Source: Bacillus sp. AFS029637 (GTDB taxonomy: Bacteria > Bacillota > Bacilli > Bacillales > Bacillaceae_G). From it: DNA of 64,000 nucleotides. Positions 1 through 4,909 of this stretch are shown here, piece by piece. Made by a program: the position numbers and the translations under genes. The DNA is taken from contig NZ_NUPZ01000040.1 of NCBI RefSeq assembly GCF_002584985.1, positions 124,001 through 188,000 on the forward strand, written 5' to 3'. Every line of letters begins with the position of its first letter. The first letter of the stretch is position 1. The notes under the pieces are model-generated. The model worked only from the letters and a program-made list of their open reading frames with translations. It had not been told where the DNA came from and did no database searches.

Positions 1-612
1 AATACCATCCGCGATAAAAGGTGTAATAAATCCAAAATTCTGCTCGTAAAAAGAAATTGGATTAACCTCAACAACTTCTTCCGCGCCTGCGCGTTCTTCT
101 TGTTGTTGTTCTTTTTCTTGTTCTTTTTCTTTTTCTTCTTCCTTGCTAGGGGCTTCGAAGCCCCTTATAAGTCCCTCCAAACGTGCTGATAAATACTCCT
201 TAATTCTTGGAATCTTAAAGTCTTGTTGCACTTCTAATTCCAAGCAAGTTTCGTAGAAATCAAGTAAAAAATCCTGATCCTTCACAGATTGAATTTCTTT
301 TAATACACACTTTTCAATGTTCACATTTTTAATCGGATTGAATTTTAACCAGTTGATTAAGAACAACTCTTTTGTTTTTTGGTTGTAATTAATTTTTCCG
401 TACTCAGCAAAACGTTCTAATAGCTTCATAACAGTTTCGCGGTTGTAACCTGTATCAGTTTCAATAATACGAAGTGGAAGCTCATAGATTCCTGATTGAG
501 ACGTCTTACTGTTTGTCATCAAATATAAGTAGAAATACTTTTCCTCCGGTGTAAGATCTAAAACAAATGAATCTTGCCAAAATGAAACATGTACTGGTCT
601 ATAAACTGCCAT
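1..612 (-). CDS. DnaD-domain replication protein, cut by the window edge
   Basis: 204 codons are visible and the 3' end lies left of the window. The start ATG is at 612, one base after the TAA of the upstream gene (614-616), which contains the GGAGG-type ribosome site, so the two are probably translationally coupled. Residues ~1-110 resemble the winged-helix part of phage replisome organisers (MAVYRPVHVSFW...). Residues ~155-178 are a Glu/Gln/Lys-rich linker. From ~185 the sequence NPISFYEQNFGFITPFI matches the start of a DnaD (DnaB_2) domain. Such proteins bind an internal origin and help load the host helicase. The role as the element's replication initiator is inferred from family and position. 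Confidence 0.75.
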   Translation of the reverse strand, partial: MAVYRPVHVSFWQDSFVLDLTPEEKYFYLYLMTNSKTSQSGIYELPLRIIETDTGYNRETVMKLLERFAEYGKINYNQKTKELFLINWLKFNPIKNVNIEKCVLKEIQSVKDQDFLLDFYETCLELEVQQDFKIPRIKEYLSARLEGLIRGFEAPSKEEEKEKEQEKEQQQEERAGAEEVVEVNPISFYEQNFGFITPFIADGI

Positions 613-613
613 A

Positions 614-790
614 TTATTCATCCTCCCGTTTACATATCGCAAATCCGTCCTCTACACGTAATAAGCGATAATTCTTGTATCCTGTTTTGAGATATTGATT
701 TACTAAGTAAATTAGGTGTTGCCCTGATGTTGCCTGCTGAAATACCTTAGGGTTCAGCAACACTCTATGTAACGATTTATCTAAAAGCAT
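614..790 (-). CDS. Small phage-type protein of unknown function
   Basis: 58 residues from the ATG at 790. A longer frame from a GTG at 799 is possible, but GAGGTG, the likely ribosome site, overlaps that GTG and stands 6 bases before the ATG, so the ATG is preferred. The protein is basic with a hydrophobic middle (HLIYLVNQYLKTGYKNYRLL) and a charged C terminus; no motif is recognised. It is followed within one base by the DnaD-type gene, so its likely role is within the replication or early module. Confidence 0.5.
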   Translation of the reverse strand: MLLDKSLHRVLLNPKVFQQATSGQHLIYLVNQYLKTGYKNYRLLRVEDGFAICKREDE

Positions 791-803
791 GCAACACACC
801 TCA

Positions 804-832
804 TTGTTATACGAATGCTAATTTGATATAAT
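804..832 (+). promoter_or_regulatory. Extended -10 promoter for a candidate antisense RNA
   Basis: TTGTTA at 804-809, a 17-base spacer, then TATAAT at 827-832 preceded by TGA (extended -10). No rightward reading frame follows; a hairpin with a T-run follows about 30 bases later. Confidence 0.55.
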
Positions 833-838
833 TAATCT

Positions 839-895
839 AAGATTTTTTTCAAAACCATTTATCTATCACTCTGCCAAGTGATAGATTTTTTATTT
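839..895 (+). ncRNA. Candidate ~55-nt antisense RNA
   Basis: Predicted transcript from the promoter at 804-832, ending at a 10-bp hairpin (ATCTATCACT at 861-870 pairing with AGTGATAGAT at 877-886) followed by TTTTTTATTTT. It runs opposite to the leftward early operon. It covers the gap between two leftward genes and touches the stop codon of the gene at 890-1174. The layout recalls lambda OOP RNA, a short antisense RNA beside the replication gene. Transcription is inferred, not shown. Confidence 0.4.
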
Positions 896-897
896 TC
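861..897 (+). terminator. Rightward intrinsic terminator
   Basis: 10-bp perfect stem with a 6-base loop, then a T-rich tract on the + strand only. On the - strand the hairpin is followed by AAATGG, so it would not stop leftward transcription. Confidence 0.65.
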
Positions 898-1174
898 TAC
901 GTGTTACTAATGAGGCATTAACTCCTCTTGCTCTTAAATCTTTAATCACTACACGATAACTCATCGATGCCTCATGTTCTTCTTTGGTATCCCGAAGCAT
1001 TTTAAATTCTTTCATACATCGTTTCAGTTCTTCTTCCCAGTAATTTGATTCTTCAGCTGAATTTGCAGTAAACATGTTTTGAATACATGCAACCATGCAG
1101 TTATGAAGTTTATTTGCAAATGAAAAATCTCCTGGAAGAACTAGATCATGAAGAGAATCGTTTTTATATGTCAT
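890..1174 (-). CDS. Small phage-type protein of unknown function
   Basis: 94 residues. The ATG at 1174 follows AGAGGCG with good spacing. The protein is soluble in appearance, with a central charged helix-rich stretch (residues ~43-68, rich in Glu and Lys) and a basic C-terminal tail ending TRRK. No family is recognised. It belongs to the leftward block of small early genes between the XRE regulator and the DnaD-type replication gene, and its last codons overlap the T-run of a rightward terminator. Confidence 0.5.
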   Translation of the reverse strand: MTYKNDSLHDLVLPGDFSFANKLHNCMVACIQNMFTANSAEESNYWEEELKRCMKEFKMLRDTKEEHEASMSYRVVIKDLRARGVNASLVTRRK

Positions 1175-1214
1175 GAATTACGCCTCTTTTCTATTTGAAT
1201 TGATGCTGTACGCA

Positions 1215-1279
1215 TCGTTACAACCAGAAAGGTTTATTGTAGGGGGATAGGAGGAACAATCCCTTTCTGGTCATAACGA
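1215..1279. repeat. Long inverted repeat, hairpin with SD-like or anti-SD-like loop
   Basis: TCGTTA (1215-1220) and ACCAGAAAGG (1223-1232) pair with CCTTTCTGGT (1262-1271) and TAACGA (1274-1279), with a 2x2 internal loop. ATTGT (1236-1240) and ACAAT (1256-1260) extend the stem inward. The loop reads AGGGGGATAGGAGGA on + and its pyrimidine complement, containing TCCTCC, on -. It lies between two leftward genes and has no T-run, so it is not a simple terminator. The function is unknown. Confidence 0.6.
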
Positions 1280-1296
1280 CAAGCACAGTGCTTGTC
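1278..1296. promoter_or_regulatory. 19-bp palindrome, possible operator
   Basis: GACAAGCAC-A-GTGCTTGTC is a perfect dyad with a single central base. It abuts the hairpin at 1215-1279 and overlaps the -35 (TTGTCC, 1292-1297) of a rightward promoter. A regulator bound here could control that promoter; the XRE protein encoded at 1590-2177 is one candidate by proximity only. Confidence 0.45.
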
Positions 1297-1321
1297 CAAA
1301 CGATTTATAAAATGTTATAAT
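1292..1321 (+). promoter_or_regulatory. Extended -10 promoter for a second candidate antisense RNA
   Basis: TTGTCC at 1292-1297, an 18-base spacer, then TATAAT at 1316-1321 preceded by TGT (extended -10). The -35 lies in the palindrome at 1278-1296. Confidence 0.5.
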
Positions 1322-1327
1322 TGCTTT

Positions 1328-1375
1328 ACGATATTTTTCTGAGCTACTGTTGTCTAGGCGGTAGCTTTTTCTTTT
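1328..1375 (+). ncRNA. Candidate ~45-nt antisense RNA
   Basis: Predicted transcript from the promoter at 1292-1321, ending in a hairpin (AGCTACTG at 1342-1349 with CGGTAGCT at 1359-1366, one G-U pair) and TTTTTCTTTT. It is antisense to the 3' end of the gene at 1354-1575. The start region resembles that of the first candidate (TATAATT, then GAT and a TTTTTC tract at the same offsets), suggesting two copies of one design. Expression is inferred. Confidence 0.38.
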
Positions 1376-1575
1376 GCCCATTTATGTTTTAAAGTGAATG
1401 ATGCTTCAATAATTTTGATTCGAATTCCCACTAACTTCTTCTCTTGCTTTAACTCACTGAACTTCTCATCATCACCAAATGTTTTAGCTATTTTTATTTC
1501 ACCAGTTAGCTTTGCATCATAACGAATTAGTTCCTTGTACTCTCCTAAGCTTGGATTCTTGTAATCTACTGTCAT
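1354..1575 (-). CDS. Small charged phage-type protein of unknown function
   Basis: 73 residues. The ATG at 1575 follows GGGAGGAAACC, a good ribosome site. It is lysine-rich with alternating charged and hydrophobic residues suggesting helices (residues ~10-60). No motif is recognised. Its start is only 14 bases from the stop of the XRE regulator gene upstream, so they are probably co-transcribed. The 3' end overlaps a rightward hairpin terminator. Confidence 0.5.
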   Translation of the reverse strand: MTVDYKNPSLGEYKELIRYDAKLTGEIKIAKTFGDDEKFSELKQEKKLVGIRIKIIEASFTLKHKWAKEKATA

Positions 1576-1589
1576 TTAGGTTTCCTCCC

Positions 1590-2177
1590 CTACAGAACTT
1601 TTGTTAAAGTCATTAAGCTATCTACCGATTGAACAATAACGTTTTCCGACATAGCTTTTTGTAACCAACTTCTTTGTATTTGCTCCATAATGCCAAAATG
1701 TGCTTGTTCCAAAGCTTGTACTACACATTGAGTTGCTTGAATTGTATCGAAGATTTCTTTTGCATGAACTGTGTATTCATGGTTCTTCTTTTCATCAAGC
1801 TTCCATGACCTTGTTGTAACTTGTAAGTTCATGATTTCCTTTGCTGCCGCAATCCCCTCTTCAGCCTGTTTAATGTAGTTCATCAATTGTAAATTCACAT
1901 CTTGAGTTAAACGTGGATCTGTAGGTGGTAAACCAACACCATAAATATGTTTAATCGCTTGTTGATTCAACTTTGCACCTGTTGCATGACACCAATCCAT
2001 CGCAAGTTCAAATTCTGGTTTAGAAAGTCCAGATTCAATACGAGTTAAGCGTTCATGTGTAATGCCAAGGTACTTAGATAGTCCTTTCTTCGTTTTCAGC
2101 TGAACATTATCACAACACTCTCTAGCATTCTGTAATAATTCCCCTATTGCTGAATTGCAGTATATGCTTGTTCCCAT
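1590..2177 (-). CDS. XRE-family helix-turn-helix regulator
   Basis: 195 residues. The ATG at 2177 follows GGAGGCG. Residues ~10-75 form a helix-turn-helix of the Cro/CI type (KGLSKYLGITHERLTRIESG, with the typical L-IE-G pattern). The remainder (~95-195) is helical, with no recognised sensor domain. It is transcribed leftward in the early block, downstream of a terminator that closes the gene before it, so it probably has its own promoter. An imperfect palindrome (AGTACATATGTAACT, 2224-2238) upstream may be an operator. The target genes are unknown. Confidence 0.7.
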   Translation of the reverse strand: MGTSIYCNSAIGELLQNARECCDNVQLKTKKGLSKYLGITHERLTRIESGLSKPEFELAMDWCHATGAKLNQQAIKHIYGVGLPPTDPRLTQDVNLQLMNYIKQAEEGIAAAKEIMNLQVTTRSWKLDEKKNHEYTVHAKEIFDTIQATQCVVQALEQAHFGIMEQIQRSWLQKAMSENVIVQSVDSLMTLTKVL

Positions 2178-2223
2178 ATCTGTTCGCCTCCATATTTAGT
2201 TTTCAAATGGTTACAATGAATTT

Positions 2224-2238
2224 AGTACATATGTAACT
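2224..2238. promoter_or_regulatory. Imperfect palindrome upstream of the XRE gene
   Basis: AGTACATATGTAACT is an imperfect dyad centred on CATATG, about 50 bases upstream of the start at 2177. It is a possible autoregulatory site; the support is position and symmetry only. Confidence 0.3.
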
Positions 2239-2253
2239 TGTCTATTTTTCATG

Positions 2254-2276
2254 TAAAAAGAGAGGAACTATTCCTC
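2254..2276 (-). terminator. Leftward terminator after the 2268-2516 gene
   Basis: GAGGAA-TAG-TTCCTC hairpin followed by TCTTTTT on the - strand. The stop codon itself is in the loop. Confidence 0.65.
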
Positions 2277-2516
2277 AATGTTTTCTTTCATTTGCATTTC
2301 TTTGATGATGGCCCAACCAGCCTTGTAATATGCTTGAAGGAGTTTATCAATATCCTTTTGCGCTTTTGGCTCAGGAGCCACAACATGGACTTTCGTTTTT
2401 CCAAATTCATAAGTCGCTGCATATTCTTCTTGTTGGCTCATGGTGTCACCTCTTGAAGTGCTTTCTATATTTGTATGCTGCTGATCTGCTGGTACTGCCA
2501 TGTTAGTTGCTGTCAT
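2268..2516 (-). CDS. Small conserved phage protein beside the repressor region
   Basis: 82 residues from the ATG at 2516, which follows AGGTGGG. A TTG at 2540 would add eight residues but lacks a ribosome site. The C-terminal part (YEFGKTKVHVVAPEPKAQKD, then a helix ending GWAIIKEMQ) resembles small proteins often found next to phage repressors in Bacillus; no biochemical function is known to me. Its promoter (-35 TTGACG 2567-2572, -10 TATACT 2542-2547) is overlapped by an immunity operator, so it is probably switched with the lytic/lysogenic decision. Confidence 0.55.
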   Translation of the reverse strand: MTATNMAVPADQQHTNIESTSRGDTMSQQEEYAATYEFGKTKVHVVAPEPKAQKDIDKLLQAYYKAGWAIIKEMQMKENIEE

Positions 2517-2542
2517 TTTCCCACCTGCTTTCGCACTCAAAA

Positions 2543-2559
2543 GTATAAGAAACTTGTAC
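2543..2559. promoter_or_regulatory. Immunity operator copy 1
   Basis: GTATAAG-AAA-CTTGTAC, a 17-bp dyad matching the other four copies around 2771-2887. It lies between the -35 and -10 of the leftward promoter for the gene at 2268-2516. It is the probable binding site of the CI-like repressor and/or the Cro-like protein. Confidence 0.7.
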
Positions 2560-2568
2560 TTATATACG

Positions 2569-2757
2569 TCAAATTAAATCTTTCACATCACAATTGAGAA
2601 TGTCGGATAACCTTATAGCTTTTTCAAGATTTGGGTTGCTATATCCATTTTCCCAATTACTAATTGTAGATTTGGTGACTTGCATTTGATCCGCTAATTC
2701 TTGTTGCGTTAATCCTACTTTGTTCCTAGCCCTAATCAACTTTATGTTTTTATTCAT
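2569..2757 (-). CDS. Cro-like helix-turn-helix regulator
   Basis: 62 residues from the ATG at 2757, preceded by GGTGGTGAGACA; the longer upstream frame passes through the operator region and is not coding. It is almost entirely an XRE helix-turn-helix (TQQELADQMQVTKSTISNWENG, residues ~15-36). It is transcribed divergently from the CI-like gene at 2912 from a near-consensus promoter (2792-2820) that contains an operator in its spacer. By position and size it should be the Cro-like switch protein (compare Xis-side regulators in ICEBs1 and phi105). Confidence 0.72.
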   Translation of the reverse strand: MNKNIKLIRARNKVGLTQQELADQMQVTKSTISNWENGYSNPNLEKAIRLSDILNCDVKDLI

Positions 2758-2770
2758 TGTCTCACCACCT

Positions 2771-2787
2771 GTATAAGTAACTTGTAC
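2771..2787. promoter_or_regulatory. Immunity operator copy 2
   Basis: GTATAAG-TAA-CTTGTAC, a 17-bp dyad between the Cro-like start codon and its promoter -10. It is centred 28 bases from copy 3. Confidence 0.72.
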
Positions 2788-2791
2788 TTTT

Positions 2792-2820
2792 ATTATAAGT
2801 ATAAGATTCTTGTACGTCAA
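2792..2820 (-). promoter_or_regulatory. Leftward early promoter of the Cro-like gene
   Basis: On the - strand TTGACG (2815-2820), a 17-base spacer, TATAAT (2792-2797): a near-consensus sigma-A promoter. Operator copy 3 (2799-2815) fills the spacer, so repressor binding would block RNA polymerase. Confidence 0.75.
2799..2815. promoter_or_regulatory. Immunity operator copy 3
   Basis: GTATAAG-ATT-CTTGTAC, inside the spacer of the leftward early promoter. Confidence 0.75.
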
Positions 2821-2827
2821 TGCATTT

Positions 2828-2844
2828 GTACAATTTTCTTGTAC
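2828..2844. promoter_or_regulatory. Immunity operator copy 4
   Basis: GTACAAT-TTT-CTTGTAC, one mismatch to symmetry. It is centred 29 bases from copy 3. Confidence 0.68.
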
Positions 2845-2870
2845 AAAGTTTAATATCAAATCCATATAAG

Positions 2871-2887
2871 GTACAATATTTTTGTAC
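2871..2887. promoter_or_regulatory. Immunity operator copy 5
   Basis: GTACAAT-ATT-TTTGTAC, close to the start of the CI-like gene and overlapping its likely promoter, which suggests autoregulation. Confidence 0.65.
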
Positions 2888-2911
2888 TTTTATTAATAGG
2901 AGGTGCTGAAA

Positions 2912-3346
2912 ATGTTGACACAAAGACTAAAAGAAGCGCGTAAAATGCGTAAACTTACACAACAAGGATTAGCAGATAAAGTTAATGCAACTAAAGGCAC
3001 CATTAGTAACTACGAAAATGGTCATAGTACTCCCTCAAATGAAATGTTAAAGGATTTGGCAAATATTTTAGGAGTAACAACAGATTATTTATTAGGAAGA
3101 GCCGATAATTTAGATTCGTCTGGTCCACTTCCTGAATTAACGAAAAAAGATACCCGTGACATCGCTCGCGATTTAGAAAAAACCTTAGAACAATTAGAAA
3201 ACAGCGAAGATGCCTTAATGTTTGATGGAGAACCAATCGATGAACATACAAAAGAAATGATTCGTATTTCTCTTGAAAACTCAATGCGAATGGCAAAACA
3301 GCTAGCAAAACAAAAATTCACTCCAAACAAATATAAAAAAGATTGA
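2912..3346 (+). CDS. CI/ImmR-like immunity repressor
   Basis: 144 residues from the ATG at 2912, preceded by AGGAGGTGCTGAAA; upstream in-frame codons lie inside the ribosome site. Residues ~4-65 are a typical XRE helix-turn-helix (TQQGLADKVNATKGTISNYENG) ending in the TTDYLLGRAD motif common to Bacillus phage repressors. The C-terminal ~75 residues are acidic and helical, without a LexA-type peptidase domain. Since self-cleavage is not expected, inactivation probably depends on the ImmA-like protease encoded 13 bases downstream, as for ImmR of ICEBs1 and the phi105 repressor. Confidence 0.85.
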   Translation: MLTQRLKEARKMRKLTQQGLADKVNATKGTISNYENGHSTPSNEMLKDLANILGVTTDYLLGRADNLDSSGPLPELTKKDTRDIARDLEKTLEQLENSEDALMFDGEPIDEHTKEMIRISLENSMRMAKQLAKQKFTPNKYKKD

Positions 3347-3359
3347 ATGGAGCAACAGA

Positions 3360-3788
3360 ATGGATATTAAAGAATATGTACTAAAAATCACACACAAACA
3401 TGGCACAACAAATCCATTTGAAATTGCTAAACGAAAAGATATTATCGTGTTGTATGAAGACCTAGGGAATACTCTTGGCTTTTACAACACTTATAAGCGC
3501 TTTAAATTTATTCATATTAATAATCAAATCGATGAAACTATCCAACGATTTGTTTGTGCACATGAATTAGGCCATGCTGTACTTCATCCGAAAGCAAACA
3601 CTCCCTTCTTACGTAACCAAACATTCTTTTCAGTAGATCGTTTAGAAATTGAAGCAAATACATTTGCTGTGGAGTTGTTGCTTACCGATGAAATGGTTTC
3701 TGCTTATGAAGATACTTGTTTGTCTATTCAAGAAGTTGCGGAAATTCATGGAGTTCCGAGTGGATTTGCTCGTTTAAAAACTTATTAA
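3360..3788 (+). CDS. immA: ImmA/IrrE-family metalloprotease (anti-repressor)
   Basis: 142 residues. The ATG at 3360 overlaps no gene, and a GGAG lies just upstream (ATTGAATGGAGCAACAGA). The zinc-binding HELGH motif is at residues ~69-73 (CAHELGHAVLHP), with a downstream E (RLEIEANTFAVELL) matching the IrrE/ImmA pattern. In ICEBs1, ImmA cleaves the repressor ImmR after RecA-dependent DNA damage or cell-cell signalling. Its place directly after the CI-like gene supports the same role here. The inducing signal cannot be read from the sequence. Confidence 0.85.
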   Translation: MDIKEYVLKITHKHGTTNPFEIAKRKDIIVLYEDLGNTLGFYNTYKRFKFIHINNQIDETIQRFVCAHELGHAVLHPKANTPFLRNQTFFSVDRLEIEANTFAVELLLTDEMVSAYEDTCLSIQEVAEIHGVPSGFARLKTY

Positions 3789-3830
3789 TTTGAAACTAAA
3801 ATACACTTTTATACGTTAGGAGTTACATCT

Positions 3831-4772
3831 ATGAAAATATTTTTCTCCCTTTTATTAGTACTAGCTACTTTAGTTACTACTGTTTTATTAATTACTTCTC
3901 TTGTACTTCTATTTAAAAAGAGTCCAAAAATGAAGAAGTTCTTAAAATTCACTGGAATCGCTTTTGTTTTATCTATAATTTCATTTGTAGGAGTTGATAT
4001 GAATATGACTCCTGAAGAAAAGCAAGAAATTCAGGCTAAGCAAAAAGCTGATGCAAAGTTAAGAAATGAAGAAGCACAAAAAGCTAAAGAACAAAAAGAT
4101 GCTGAAGAGAAGCTAAAAGCCGAAGAGAAACAAAAGGCCAAAGAGCAAAAAGATGCTGAAGAGAAGCTAAAAGCCGAAGAGAAACAAAAAGCCAAAGAAC
4201 AAAAGGATGCTGAAGAGAAGCTAAAAGCCGAAGAGAAACAAAAGGCCAAAGAGCAAAAAGATGCTGAAGAGAAACAAAAAGCTGAAGAAAAGAAATTAGC
4301 TGAGGAACAAAAAAAGGCTGAAGAAAAACAAAAAGAATTCATCTCCTATGCCCAAAACATCAGAGGTGGAAATTTTATTAAGGATATGAAACTAAATAAT
4401 AAAGAAGCTGAAATTACATTCCATGATTCGTTTGCATCTTATAAATCAGCAAAACCAGATAGCAACGTTACTGAAGAACAATATAAACAATATTTCTCAA
4501 CTGGAGATGCTATTGAAAAAATGTTTGTAAGCGAACCAGCTAGATTACTAAGACAGTTTCCAGATTTAAATACGGTAAAAATGACTCTTCCGTTCGATGG
4601 GAAAACATACAACACTAGCTTGGATAGAAATTCTTTGAATACATATCTTGGATTTAAGATTGAAGATTTAAAGGTAGAGGATCAATCTTGGAATAAGAAA
4701 TTTAACAATCCGTACGTGTCTGATAAGGCCCAGCGCAAAGCTTTATTCGAGAAATTTGTGACTGTTCAATAA
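3831..4772 (+). CDS. Membrane protein with repeated Lys/Glu coiled coil, unknown function
   Basis: 313 residues; ATG at 3831 after TTAGGAG. Two hydrophobic segments (residues ~4-27 and ~37-54) suggest membrane anchoring. Residues ~60-165 are a very charged K/E/A/Q coiled coil containing three near-identical 18-residue repeats (KAKEQKDAEEKLKAEEKQ, residues 84-137) and a partial fourth. A C-terminal folded domain (~165-313) is not recognised. It lies between the protease and recombinase genes and is transcribed with them, separate from structural phage genes. Cell-surface or superinfection-exclusion roles are known for proteins at such positions, but that is only a guess here. Confidence 0.6.
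   Translation: MKIFFSLLLVLATLVTTVLLITSLVLLFKKSPKMKKFLKFTGIAFVLSIISFVGVDMNMTPEEKQEIQAKQKADAKLRNEEAQKAKEQKDAEEKLKAEEKQKAKEQKDAEEKLKAEEKQKAKEQKDAEEKLKAEEKQKAKEQKDAEEKQKAEEKKLAEEQKKAEEKQKEFISYAQNIRGGNFIKDMKLNNKEAEITFHDSFASYKSAKPDSNVTEEQYKQYFSTGDAIEKMFVSEPARLLRQFPDLNTVKMTLPFDGKTYNTSLDRNSLNTYLGFKIEDLKVEDQSWNKKFNNPYVSDKAQRKALFEKFVTVQ
4080..4277 (+). repeat. 54-bp tandem coding repeats
   Basis: Three full 54-bp units (4080-4133, 4134-4187, 4188-4241) and a 36-bp partial unit encode the repeated coiled coil. Units differ at only a few third-codon positions, so copy number may vary between strains by slippage or recombination. Confidence 0.85.
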
Positions 4773-4821
4773 AATATCATATTTGAAAGCCTTTATAGGC
4801 TTTTCTTTTTTAAGTAAAATA

Positions 4822-4835
4822 AGAACAAACGTTCT
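4822..4835. promoter_or_regulatory. LexA (SOS) box upstream of the recombinase gene
   Basis: AGAACAAACGTTCT matches the Bacillus LexA consensus CGAACRNRYGTTYC at 12 of 14 positions, with both mismatches at the outer bases; the GAAC-N4-GTTC core is perfect. It lies 75 bases before the recombinase start and about 46 bases upstream of a TATAAT at 4881-4886. DNA-damage control of the recombinase is inferred. Confidence 0.6.
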
Positions 4836-4909
4836 TTTAATTCGTAGAAAAACAGTGCTTCTATATTCATCATTAAAGCTTATAATAACTATTAAAAGGA
4901 GGATATGCT

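Noticed and set aside
861-886. Hairpin as terminator of the leftward gene at 890-1174
   Set aside because: The T-run is only on the + strand; the leftward transcript continues with AAATGG after the stem.
1278-1296. Palindrome as an intrinsic terminator
   Set aside because: There is no T-run on either side; a one-base loop makes it a better protein site than an RNA hairpin.
4080-4277. Possible CRISPR-like or regulatory direct repeat array
   Set aside because: The units are contiguous, in frame, 54 bp (18 codons), and differ mainly at third positions; they are coding repeats of a coiled coil, with no spacers.
4031-4342. Long open frame on the - strand opposite the coiled-coil gene
   Set aside because: Ser/Phe/Ala/Cys-rich low-complexity product that only mirrors the K/E/A repeats of the real gene; no ribosome site.
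4858-4890. Sigma-E or sigma-K promoter for the recombinase
   Set aside because: ATATT and CTTATAAT partly resemble sigma-E boxes, but the spacing is only 11 bases and the -10 matches 6 of 8; a sigma-A TATAAT explains the region as well.
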